This document shows positions 1 to 6,463 of a DNA stretch of 64,000 nt, one piece after another. Position 1 is the first letter of the stretch; each line of letters opens with the position of its first letter. Location: the NCBI RefSeq assembly GCF_011801145.1, contig NZ_CP046172.1, positions 2,170,001 to 2,234,000 of the forward strand. Direction: 5' to 3'. The position numbers and the translations under genes are program-made. The DNA is from Nocardia arthritidis. GTDB taxonomy: Bacteria; Actinomycetota; Actinomycetes; Mycobacteriales; Mycobacteriaceae. Below the pieces are notes generated by a model. That model saw only the letters and a program-made list of their open reading frames with translations, was not told where the DNA came from and did not search any database.

Positions 1-106
1 CGTGACGCACATATACGGTGTCATGCGCAGGAGCGACATCGACGCAGCCTTCCCCGTTCCCGCTGTAGCTGGACGTCCGCCATGCAAGGCGGTCTGCGGT
101 GCTCAT
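1..106 (-). CDS. DUF397 domain protein, 3' part cut by window edge
   Basis: Reading the minus strand from an ATG at 104-106 gives a 35-residue open frame running off the window. It has the DUF397 pattern: W-R-T-S-S-Y-S near residue 9, then a G-x-C-V-D-V-A box, then V-Y-V-R. DUF397 proteins are small partners of XRE/DUF5753 regulators in actinomycetes, and such a regulator lies 10 bp upstream on the same strand, so the two probably form one transcript. The family is often annotated as toxin-like or regulatory, without an agreed biochemical role. The C-terminus lies outside the window. Confidence 0.8.
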   Translation of the reverse strand, partial: MSTADRLAWRTSSYSGNGEGCVDVAPAHDTVYVRH

Positions 107-116
107 CGCTTGCTCC

Positions 117-986
117 CTATTTCCCAAGTTTCGCCAGCCGACTCTTGATTGCATCGACGGAGTCGGGCTCGGACAGTGCGGCTGCGCACATCCGATCGAT
201 TGCCATCTTATACAACTCGACCTGGTCCTCTTCCTGTACGTAAAGGGCTCCAGCCGGATACTCGATGTAACCGATGCTGCGGGCGGATTCGAAATTCAAC
301 ACGATGAAGTCGCCGTCCAGGCCATCGTGTACCGCAACGGTTATCGGCATGACGTGCAGCTCGACATTGGGCAGTTTGGTCAGCTTGAGCAGGTGTTTCA
401 GCTGAGGACCCATAACCTCCGGCCCGCCTGCAGCTCGGTCGAGCACGTACTCTTCGATAATTACGCGCAGGTGCAACGGATGTTCGCCAGTGAGACGCTG
501 ACGCGCCATGCGTGCGCGAACCACCTGTGATGCGTCGGCGGGGGCGACCCGCAAATGACCTTCCAGAAGGGCTGCGGCGTACTCGGGTGTTTGCAGCTGT
601 CCGGGCAGATGCAGTGACGTGTAGCAGAACTGGCTCTCGGCCAAGCCTTCCAGACCAACGAACGTCTTGAACCAGTTGGGAAAGGCCGGACTGAAGGGCG
701 CCCACCACGTAGTCTGATCTGCTTGCGCCGCGAGGGCCGAGATCCGTTCGACGTGAATGCGATCGGCTCCGTACGCCTCCAGCAGCACTGCGACCTCGCT
801 CGGCTGCTGCATAGTCTTGCCCGTCTCGAGGTAGTTGATCTTGGTGGCTGTGCAGTCGATTCGCTCGCCAGCCTGCTTTTGCGACATACGTGCGCGTTCA
901 CGTGCATCTTTGAGTTCCCGGCCGATCAGGAACCGGAGAGCGTTGGGATCGGCACGCCTGCCCGCCTCAGTCAATTCGACCTCCAT
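117..986 (-). CDS. XRE-family helix-turn-helix regulator with DUF5753 sensor domain
   Basis: Residues about 15-70 form an XRE helix-turn-helix (R-E-L-K-D-A-R-E-R-A, then the turn S-Q-K-Q-A-G-E-R-I). The remaining 200 or so residues match the DUF5753 domain, including an E-E-Y-V-L-D-R box and the C-terminal S-I-G-Y-I-E-Y stretch. Such proteins pair with DUF397 genes, as here, and are thought to act as DNA-binding regulators, some within Scr1/toxin-antitoxin-like systems. I chose the ATG at 986 (289 aa) because family members begin close to the XRE domain; an in-frame GTG at 1049 would add 21 atypical residues and start beside the palindrome at 1050-1063. Neither start has a clear Shine-Dalgarno, so leaderless translation is possible. 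Confidence 0.9.
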   Translation of the reverse strand: MEVELTEAGRRADPNALRFLIGRELKDARERARMSQKQAGERIDCTATKINYLETGKTMQQPSEVAVLLEAYGADRIHVERISALAAQADQTTWWAPFSPAFPNWFKTFVGLEGLAESQFCYTSLHLPGQLQTPEYAAALLEGHLRVAPADASQVVRARMARQRLTGEHPLHLRVIIEEYVLDRAAGGPEVMGPQLKHLLKLTKLPNVELHVMPITVAVHDGLDGDFIVLNFESARSIGYIEYPAGALYVQEEDQVELYKMAIDRMCAAALSEPDSVDAIKSRLAKLGK

Positions 987-1049
987 GTCTACGTCAGCTG
1001 TTAGCACGATAACGCGACGCAGCGAGCATTCGATCGTGCGTATTGCCAC

Positions 1050-1063
1050 ATGTAAATTTACAT
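1050..1063. promoter_or_regulatory. Perfect 14-bp AT-rich palindrome, candidate operator of the XRE gene
   Basis: The sequence ATGTAAATTTACAT is its own reverse complement. It lies 64-77 bp upstream of the preferred XRE start, in AT-rich promoter-like DNA. XRE regulators often bind such dyads and repress their own promoter. The role is inferred from position and symmetry only. Confidence 0.45.
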
Positions 1064-1189
1064 AGTAACCTACAGCGCACTATGTGATTCAGATTACACA
1101 AAGGTGTACCAAGCCCTGGTCGTTGGGGGTGCGTGCATCGAACAACGGACCCCGCCCACGGGTTGCGGTGCCGAGCTTTGGAGGGATCG

Positions 1190-1315
1190 ATGAGCATGTC
1201 GGTACGTCTGATCGGATCGTTGATCGTTGGCCACGGCATGCAGCAGTTGGCCTACACGGTTGCCGCTGTGCAACTCGGGACCGAATTCGGCTCCGCCGGG
1301 GGTGTGTTGTGGTGA
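1190..1315 (+). CDS. Small unknown protein (41 aa), coupled to the next gene
   Basis: An ATG follows a G-G-A-G-G-G ribosome site with normal spacing, and the stop overlaps the next gene's GTG by 4 bp (GTGA at 1312-1315), the usual sign of translational coupling. The peptide starts M-S-M-S-V-R-L-I-G, is weakly hydrophobic in the middle and has no motif I recognise. It heads a run of small accessory genes to about 5 kb. It may be the N-terminal part of a split protein or a short translated leader. Confidence 0.5.
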   Translation: MSMSVRLIGSLIVGHGMQQLAYTVAAVQLGTEFGSAGGVLW

Positions 1316-1680
1316 CCGAACGGGTCCTCGGCGTGGTGTGTGCGGATCGGTGCGGGACGCTGCAGCCCAGGATGTTTGCCGATCAGATCGCAGAGTGGGC
1401 CGACGATCCTGAACGCGACGTCGAGTTGATTGATGTGGTTGTCGTCGAGTCGGAGGCCGAGTTCCCGCGGTTGTTCGCCTCGCTTGCGCCAGCCGGAGTT
1501 TCGGTAGTAGTGGTCCCCGCGCTGTGGCATGTGTACGGCTGGATGGGGACCATCCGGGTCGACGCTGATCTGTGGACCCTGCAACCGCAGGAGTGTTGCT
1601 GGCCACGGAAGCCTCTGCCACCCCCAACTCCACCGGCCCGGAATTGGGACCTGTCGTCAGGGCGGCGGTGGCCGCGGTGA
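1312..1680 (+). CDS. Resolvase-N-terminal-like accessory protein, possibly frameshifted at the 3' end
   Basis: The 122-aa product starts at a GTG sharing GTGA with the upstream stop. It has alternating strands and helices resembling a serine-resolvase N-terminal fold (V-L-G-V-V-C-A-D-R-C-G, then V-S-V-V-V-V-P-A-L-W-H), but lacks a convincing catalytic serine context and a DNA-binding tail, so I would not call it a recombinase. From about 1570 the reading shifts from a natural-looking W-T-L-Q-P to a Pro/Arg-rich end. The -1 frame instead reads L-L-A-T-E-A-S-A-T-P and ends at 1721, right at the next possible start. This suggests either a 1-base frameshift or a short overlapping gene. Confidence 0.5.
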   Translation: MTERVLGVVCADRCGTLQPRMFADQIAEWADDPERDVELIDVVVVESEAEFPRLFASLAPAGVSVVVVPALWHVYGWMGTIRVDADLWTLQPQECCWPRKPLPPPTPPARNWDLSSGRRWPR

Positions 1681-1834
1681 CCACCGGGGTCGCCGTGGGC
1701 GACGGGCCTACTAGGGGGTGATGACGGCATCTGAGCATCTACGGGCGACTGCCCCGATCCGGCGTGGTCGCCGCACAGGGTCTCGGCATCCATGTGTACG
1801 TGCCGGGCATTCAGGCAAGGGAGTTGTTCGTGTC

Positions 1835-2239
1835 ATGTTTGAGCATCATCGAAATCGTGATCCGAACGCGGTGAACGATTGCGGCACTGGGCCACTCATC
1901 GGGGGCTCGGTGACGTTGCCGCCGTTGTGTTATGGCTATCTGCGTCTCGATCTTGTTGACGAGGACACGGTGGAGGCGTACGACGCCGCGCTGGCTCGTA
2001 TCGCTTTCGCCGAGTACCAGCATCAGCTCGCCGGCGTGTTCCACGAGTCCTCGCCGCAGAGCTGCCAGCTGCCTCCGGAGTTGGTGCGGTTGGTCGCCGA
2101 GTGCGTTCGCGCGGAAGCGCACATGGTGTTGACCATCGCCGGGCACCTGTCCGGGATGGGAGTGGCCCGCATCTGCGTACTGGACTACATCGCCCGCCAA
2201 GGCCGCGCACACGTGGTGGAGGTCGCCGATGCCCGCTGA
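1835..2239 (+). CDS. Second resolvase-fold-like accessory protein
   Basis: The 134-aa protein starts at an ATG preceded at some distance by A-A-G-G-G-A-G; more upstream in-frame starts exist but encode an Arg-rich, unnatural leader. The core Y-G-Y-L-R-L-D-L-V-D-E-D-T-V, the long helix around A-Y-D-A-A-L-A-R and the terminal R-A-H-V-V-E-V recall the fold of small serine resolvases (V-Y-x-R-x-S...), again without the catalytic Ser/Arg pattern. It overlaps the next gene by 11 bp. Together with 1312-1680 it may form a pair of non-catalytic resolvase-like proteins; function unknown. Confidence 0.6.
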   Translation: MFEHHRNRDPNAVNDCGTGPLIGGSVTLPPLCYGYLRLDLVDEDTVEAYDAALARIAFAEYQHQLAGVFHESSPQSCQLPPELVRLVAECVRAEAHMVLTIAGHLSGMGVARICVLDYIARQGRAHVVEVADAR

Positions 2240-2723
2240 CCCGAACCCGACACCCGACTTCACCGGCGACGTCGAGGATTTGTGCCGCTGGTATCGCCAG
2301 TGCGGGCTGACGACCGCCGCGTGGGTTGACGGTTACCCGAAACTGGAGACCGACGCCTCGATCGGGGCGATCCTGATGCCGGGCGCGGTGAGCCGCGCGA
2401 CCCGCGCCCTGCTCACCGCGGACATCCCGGTGTTCCAGGACCGGCTGTGGGGCCACCATGTGGCGCTGGTCGCCCCCGATCCCCGCCGCCGAATCAGCCC
2501 GGGAACCAGGAAACTGCTGCGCGCTCACGCCGTGATCGTCCTCCCACCGAGAACTCGCCTGCTGCTACCGAGGAAACTGTCGCAGCAAGGCGCGGAGGAG
2601 TTCTGGGTTACCGCCCCCGCCCCCGCCCCCGCCAACTCGATTCCGTCGATGCAGCTGATGCTGGCCCTGATCCGCGAATGCGTCGATCCCCACCTGAAAG
2701 CGCGCACACTACCGACCTCCTGA
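2229..2723 (+). CDS. Uncharacterised actinobacterial accessory protein, paralogue of the gene at 2810
   Basis: 164 aa, ATG start inside the preceding gene (11-bp overlap). It has the layout of a small family common in Nocardia and relatives: an early C-R-W-Y-R-Q-C-G-L-T segment, a G-A-I-L-M-P-G-A-V motif, then a strand W-G-H-H-V-A-L-V-A, a helix, and a conserved end where a V-x-A-P-like motif precedes S-I-P-S-M-Q. The downstream gene shows the same order of motifs, so the two are diverged duplicates. A short CCCGCC repeat (about 2618-2636) encodes an Ala-Pro run. The family has no assigned function; I infer only that it travels with mobile accessory regions. Confidence 0.7.
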   Translation: MPADPNPTPDFTGDVEDLCRWYRQCGLTTAAWVDGYPKLETDASIGAILMPGAVSRATRALLTADIPVFQDRLWGHHVALVAPDPRRRISPGTRKLLRAHAVIVLPPRTRLLLPRKLSQQGAEEFWVTAPAPAPANSIPSMQLMLALIRECVDPHLKARTLPTS

Positions 2724-2809
2724 TTCCAGTCACTGCGCATCGGTCACGAAAATCCTTTTCCGGTTATCCCGAACTCGAATTAATCAATTATCCCGAAAGG
2801 AGAAATTCG

Positions 2810-3286
2810 ATGCCTACCACAGCCATGCTCGAAACAAGTCATCACATATCGCCTCGAATAGTTGCCGAGCGGTGCGGGGTTTATCAGCGTGAATTCGGTT
2901 TGAACGCCTTCTATACCTATGACGGCATTTACGTGAGCGCCGGTTCGGTGATGGGGTTAACACTGCCGCGTCCACTGGCGGCGCGGGTGGTCGCCACCGA
3001 GGGTGTGGCACCGGTGCCGGTGGTCTCGATTCATCCGACGGTGTGGATGCTGCTGGCCGACGGCCCGGCCTCGATGGGGCAGTCCCAACGGATCGCGATG
3101 CGGCTGTTGCGATTCGGGGTGATGGTCGTGGTACCACGCGGGCTGATCGGGTTACCGACCCCCGGCGACGCGACCCGGGTGTGGATACGCCCGCCGCAGG
3201 GCCGGACCCGGCCCAGCATCACCGCCCTGGCGGATGCTGTCGCTGACACTGCCGCCGAGTTCGGGGACCGTCGTCGTGTCCGGTGA
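2810..3286 (+). CDS. Uncharacterised actinobacterial accessory protein, paralogue of the gene at 2229
   Basis: 158 aa, ATG preceded by A-A-A-G-G-A-G at good spacing. It aligns by motif order with the protein at 2229-2723: C-G-V-Y-Q-R-E-F-G-L near residue 25, M-G-L-T-L-P-R-P-L near 50, V-W-M-L-L-A-D-G-P near 80, R-F-G-V-M-V-V-V-P-R near 105, and R-P-S-I-T-A-L near the end. The 86-bp gap before it is AT-richer and may hold a promoter. The stop overlaps the next gene by 11 bp. Function unknown. Confidence 0.7.
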   Translation: MPTTAMLETSHHISPRIVAERCGVYQREFGLNAFYTYDGIYVSAGSVMGLTLPRPLAARVVATEGVAPVPVVSIHPTVWMLLADGPASMGQSQRIAMRLLRFGVMVVVPRGLIGLPTPGDATRVWIRPPQGRTRPSITALADAVADTAAEFGDRRRVR

Positions 3287-3635
3287 CCGGTGGCCTCCGC
3301 ATCTGTTCGTGACCGCCGAGAGCCGGTTCGCGGAAGTGCTGTGCCGGGTCGAGTTCTGCGAACCACTCACCCGGGCCCGCGCACACCAGCTCCACGACCT
3401 GCACCCCCATCATCCGCCCGACGACTGCCTGGTCCGGCTGGCCAGCCTCATCCGCCTGGCCGAAGGCGACACAGACGAGCTGTTGTTCGACATGGACACA
3501 GCCACGGCCACAACCGATTTCGCCGAACCCGCGCAGCAGGACACCGAAATCCGGTGCACCCGAATCGAATCCCACCGAATGTCTCGGACGGCTACCCGGA
3601 AACCACTGAAGGAGATACCTCGTCGTGAATGCTGA
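3276..3635 (+). CDS. Small unknown protein (119 aa)
   Basis: A GTG at 3276 lies within the end of the previous gene, and the product overlaps the following GTG start by 11 bp, so it sits in the same translational chain. The sequence is His- and Asp-rich (H-D-L-H-P-H-H-P-P-D-D) with the pattern L-V-R-L-A-S-L-I-R-L-A-E-G-D that could form an amphipathic helix. No domain recognised. The last 25 or so residues are basic and look unconstrained. A slightly longer start at 3234 is possible but less consistent with the overlap pattern. Confidence 0.55.
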   Translation: MSGDRWPPHLFVTAESRFAEVLCRVEFCEPLTRARAHQLHDLHPHHPPDDCLVRLASLIRLAEGDTDELLFDMDTATATTDFAEPAQQDTEIRCTRIESHRMSRTATRKPLKEIPRREC

Positions 3636-4608
3636 ACCCGTTTCCCCCGTCACCCCGGCCGAGTTCGTCGGGCCCCTGGCGGCTATCGCGCCGACCCCGG
3701 TCGGTGACGATGCGCAGGTCTATGTGCTCGACAGCCAAATCGGTTACGACATCGACGAGTTGATCGCGTTGTGGGTGGCCGCGCGCACCATGAACCGGTT
3801 GATCGTGATCACCTCCGACGAGACCCGCGGGCGGCGCGCCGCGCTGGCGAGGCTGGTGCTGGATCTCCTCGGCCGCCCCGAAGTGCCCGTCGTCGCGGGC
3901 AGCGAACTGCCCGACAGCGACACCCGCTTCCTCTTCGCCGACTACCCCCTGCCCGTGGTCCCGGCAACCTATACCGATGCCGCCGAGGTCGTGGCCGTGC
4001 ACGCCGAACACGCCCCGACCACGGTGATCGGGTTGGGCGCGCTGACCAATATCGCCGCAGTGTTGTGCCTGCACCCGCATCTGAGCGAGCAGATTCAGAT
4101 CGTGCTGCAAGGCGGATGGCTCGACCACTACCGCAAACCCGATCGCGCCAGCCACAACCTGCACATCGACCAAACCGCCGCCGGAATCACCCTGCGCATG
4201 GCACACCGGCCCCGCCTGGTGCTGTCGACCCACACCAACCACGACCGGCTCCGCCTCACCCCGGACTCACCCCTGGTGACCTGGTTCCACACCACCGACA
4301 CCCCCTTCGCCCAGCTGGCTGCGACCTACTGCGACCGCTGGTTCGCCCGCCGCCCACACGGCAGCTGGCAAGCCGACTCGGTCGCAGTCGCCGTCGCCCT
4401 CGGCGCCCGAGTCGCCCAGTTCCTCACCGAACCGATCCTCACCGGCCCCGACGCCCGCCTCTACCGGCACCCGACCGGGAAACTCCTCACCGTCACAACC
4501 TCGATCGACCACACCTCCTTCGACCACTGGCTGGCACGAGTCATCCCGCAAACCCGCCCCGACAACCCCGCCGCCGAAGCGATCAACGGCGGCGACGCCG
4601 ACCGGTGA
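3625..4608 (+). CDS. Nucleoside-hydrolase-like protein with altered metal-binding motif
   Basis: 327 aa; GTG start with A-A-G-G-A-G 10 nt upstream. It keeps the fold signatures of inosine/uridine-preferring nucleoside hydrolases (N-ribohydrolases that cut nucleosides to base and ribose): an N-terminal D-S-Q-I-G-Y-D-I-D-E box, G-L-G-A-L-T-N-I-A, Q-G-G-W, N-L-H-I-D-Q-T-A-A and a C-terminal A-D-S-V-A-V-A-V. In the family the first box is D-T-D-x-G-x-D-x-D-D and binds calcium with its aspartates; here one Asp is Gln and another is Glu. It may be inactive, use another ligand set, or act as a binding protein. It sits in the small-gene string and is followed by a cold-shock-like gene. Confidence 0.75.
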   Translation: MNAEPVSPVTPAEFVGPLAAIAPTPVGDDAQVYVLDSQIGYDIDELIALWVAARTMNRLIVITSDETRGRRAALARLVLDLLGRPEVPVVAGSELPDSDTRFLFADYPLPVVPATYTDAAEVVAVHAEHAPTTVIGLGALTNIAAVLCLHPHLSEQIQIVLQGGWLDHYRKPDRASHNLHIDQTAAGITLRMAHRPRLVLSTHTNHDRLRLTPDSPLVTWFHTTDTPFAQLAATYCDRWFARRPHGSWQADSVAVAVALGARVAQFLTEPILTGPDARLYRHPTGKLLTVTTSIDHTSFDHWLARVIPQTRPDNPAAEAINGGDADR

Positions 4609-4679
4609 CCAACCCTTCTCCAGCTCACCCGTATCTCCTGCCCCCATCCGACGAAATGACTGACAAGGAGCCTGTTCCC

Positions 4680-4946
4680 ATGCCGACCGGTGTCATCAAG
4701 TTCTACCTCCCACAACGGGGCTACGGATTCATCGCCGGAACCGACGACGCTCCCGATATGTATGTGCCCGCCGCCGGACTGGCCGACCCCGACGCTGCCC
4801 CACCACAGGAAGGGGACACCGTCACCTACACCATCGCCCACGACGATCGCGGACGCCCCCGCGCCGACCACGTCCTGATCGTCCACCGCGCCTCGACCCC
4901 GACCACCTCGGCCCGGAAGCGAACCGGCCAGCAAGGACAACCATGA
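4680..4946 (+). CDS. Cold-shock-domain-like small protein
   Basis: 88 aa; ATG preceded by A-A-G-G-A-G. The start P-T-G-V-I-K-F-Y-L-P-Q-R-G-Y-G-F-I parallels the cold-shock box G-x-V-K-W-F-N-x-x-K-G-Y-G-F-I, and E-G-D-T-V-T-Y-T-I matches the later beta strand. This is an OB-fold nucleic-acid binder. The first RNP motif is recognisable, but the second (F-V-H-F) is replaced by M-Y-V-P, so RNA binding may be weak. The C-terminal 20 residues are basic. Another ATG 24 bp upstream is possible. Its stop overlaps the next ATG (ATGA). Confidence 0.75.
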   Translation: MPTGVIKFYLPQRGYGFIAGTDDAPDMYVPAAGLADPDAAPPQEGDTVTYTIAHDDRGRPRADHVLIVHRASTPTTSARKRTGQQGQP

Positions 4947-5077
4947 CGCAAGCCCAGATCTTGACCCATCACGATCGTCGCCAAGACCCGTCGAGCCTGT
5001 CCCGTCACGCCCGGCGGGCCCAGATCATCGTCCAACAGCGGTGGGCGCTGAAAAGCGCAGCACATCAATGCATTTGA
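4943..5077 (+). CDS. Small unknown protein (44 aa) coupled to the cold-shock-like gene
   Basis: The ATG overlaps the preceding stop (ATGA at 4943-4946). The product is basic, with R-R-A-Q-I-I-V-Q-Q-R-W-A-L near its middle, and has no recognised domain. The overlap argues for translation; coding sense cannot be proven at this length. Confidence 0.45.
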   Translation: MTQAQILTHHDRRQDPSSLSRHARRAQIIVQQRWALKSAAHQCI

Positions 5078-5129
5078 GGAATGAGAGGAGTTCTGAGTTG
5101 TGCAAGGTGATCGGTGAGGTGTGGTGGTC

Positions 5130-5591
5130 ATGACAACGCCTCTGCCTTCGAAAGACATGATTCTGCAGGCGTGCGCCGGGACGGTAACCATCGACCATCC
5201 AGTGCTCCTGGCCGCATACGAGCTGATCAGCCTGCATGAAGCACGCCGTGACGCAGCCCCGGACGCGGTGGGCGTGATTGATCGCGAGCGTTCCCGATGG
5301 GTGCGCGCAATCGATAGCTGGGTTGATGGAGAGAAGCCTCCAACATTCAGCGCCGCATGTGTACATACCGAAACCGTGGGCATGGTTGTAGACCGCCTCG
5401 CCGAGTTCGCGGTCGCCGCGCGCGACACCCCGGCCTCGGATCCATCGGGTGAGCGAGTCCGCTCCGCACAACATCGACTCGATGAGCTGGCGCTTGCCTA
5501 CAGTGACCTCGCTTTCGAGATCGCTTCCGGAGTGCGGCGTCTTCCGGACTTCGGATTCCCTGCAGAAGACCAAGATTCGAACCGCGCATAG
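5130..5591 (+). CDS. DUF4254 family protein
   Basis: 153 aa. The protein carries the family's pattern: L-P-S-K-D-M-I-L-Q-A-C near the start, L-H-E-A-R, I-D-R-E-R, the R-A-I-D-S-W-V box, then V-H-T-E-T-V-G-M-V-V-D-R-L-A and a C-terminal L-A-Y-S-D-L. DUF4254 proteins are all-helical, occur in several copies in Nocardia genomes and have no established function. An in-frame GTG 9 bp upstream is an alternative start. It converges with the EspG-like gene; the 110-bp gap contains no obvious terminator hairpin. Confidence 0.85.
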   Translation: MTTPLPSKDMILQACAGTVTIDHPVLLAAYELISLHEARRDAAPDAVGVIDRERSRWVRAIDSWVDGEKPPTFSAACVHTETVGMVVDRLAEFAVAARDTPASDPSGERVRSAQHRLDELALAYSDLAFEIASGVRRLPDFGFPAEDQDSNRA

Positions 5592-5701
5592 GTATGGATC
5601 CACTGGCTTGTGGTCGGCGCGGCGCCATAGCTCCGGGCGCTCGGTGAGGAGAAGCAGGTTCGAATGCCGAGTGGGCGGAATCGCCGCTGCACCAAAGCAA
5701 T

Positions 5702-6463
5702 TCAAGCATGAGCAAGTCGTGCGCGCTGAGTCAACTCGCGGGCGATGGTCGCTGCGGAGGCCGGGATGACGACACATTCGTCGTTATCGACGGTGATCAG
5801 GTAGCGGCCCGCCGCGGGTAGTCCGTCACGGATGTCGATCCAGCTCGAATAGGACGGAGGATGTTGGTGTCGAGCGTGTGGTGACTGTTCGATGCGGAGA
5901 TGGCCTTCGGCGTTGCGTGGTAGGCGCAGTAGGGCGCGAATTCGCTCCTCCGGCGGATATTCGCCGCTGCGCGCTGGTGTCCATGACGTGGGGGGTTCGT
6001 CGCCTCGGACACGTGGGGTGTAGCCGATCATCTTTTCCACGGTGCCAGCGGGTGCGGGCGGCATGGTGGCGGCGATGTGTTTGCCGAGGTTGTGGCGTTG
6101 GGTGACTACCAGTTTGATGTCGCCGCCGAAATCGGCTGTGGTGCCGGACTTTTGGAACAGGATGACCCCGAGGTCGGCGACTGCGAGGCCGAGGGCGCGG
6201 ACTCGCTTGTGGGAGTTGTGGGATAGGCCTTTGCAGACAATGCGTACGTCGGGGTTGGCGAGCGCTCGGAGCGGCCCGGTCAGATCCGGGTCGGCGTGGC
6301 GAGGATAGCGTGTGCTGATTTCCGCGGTTAAGCGCGCGTATTCGTCTGTGGTGGTTGGTGTTTCGATGATCCTGATTGGATCCGGGTACTCGTCGAGCCC
6401 GGTTTCGGCCCAGACCCAGGCGAATTCGTCCGGAGTGAAGTTCCAGACCGTCTGTGTCTTCAC
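5702..6463 (-). CDS. EspG-like ESX secretion chaperone
   Basis: 253 aa. EspG proteins are cytosolic chaperones that bind PE/PPE-type substrates and hand them to a type VII (ESX) secretion machine. Seen here: the N-terminal W-N-F-T-P-D-E-F-A-W-V-W pattern, the P-D-P-I-R-I box, the central L-R-A-L-A-N-P-D-V-R-I-V and a late strand/helix with N-D-E-C-V-V-I-P. The GTG start shares GTGA (6460-6463) with the stop of the upstream PPE-like gene, so chaperone and presumed client are translationally coupled. No EccC, EccD or other core ESX component is in the window, so the client would need an ESX machine encoded elsewhere. Confidence 0.85.
   Translation of the reverse strand: MKTQTVWNFTPDEFAWVWAETGLDEYPDPIRIIETPTTTDEYARLTAEISTRYPRHADPDLTGPLRALANPDVRIVCKGLSHNSHKRVRALGLAVADLGVILFQKSGTTADFGGDIKLVVTQRHNLGKHIAATMPPAPAGTVEKMIGYTPRVRGDEPPTSWTPARSGEYPPEERIRALLRLPRNAEGHLRIEQSPHARHQHPPSYSSWIDIRDGLPAAGRYLITVDNDECVVIPASAATIARELTQRARLAHA

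Noticed and set aside
1083..1100. CRP-like TGTGA...TCACA site upstream of the first plus-strand genes
   Set aside because: Only the outer TGTG/CACA match; the inner bases break the symmetry.
1312..2239. Active serine recombinase for element integration
   Set aside because: Neither resolvase-like protein shows a convincing catalytic serine/arginine set or a DNA-binding C-terminus, so no integrase can be claimed.
2618..2636. CCCGCC short tandem repeat as a regulatory repeat
   Set aside because: It is inside a coding frame and simply encodes an Ala-Pro run.
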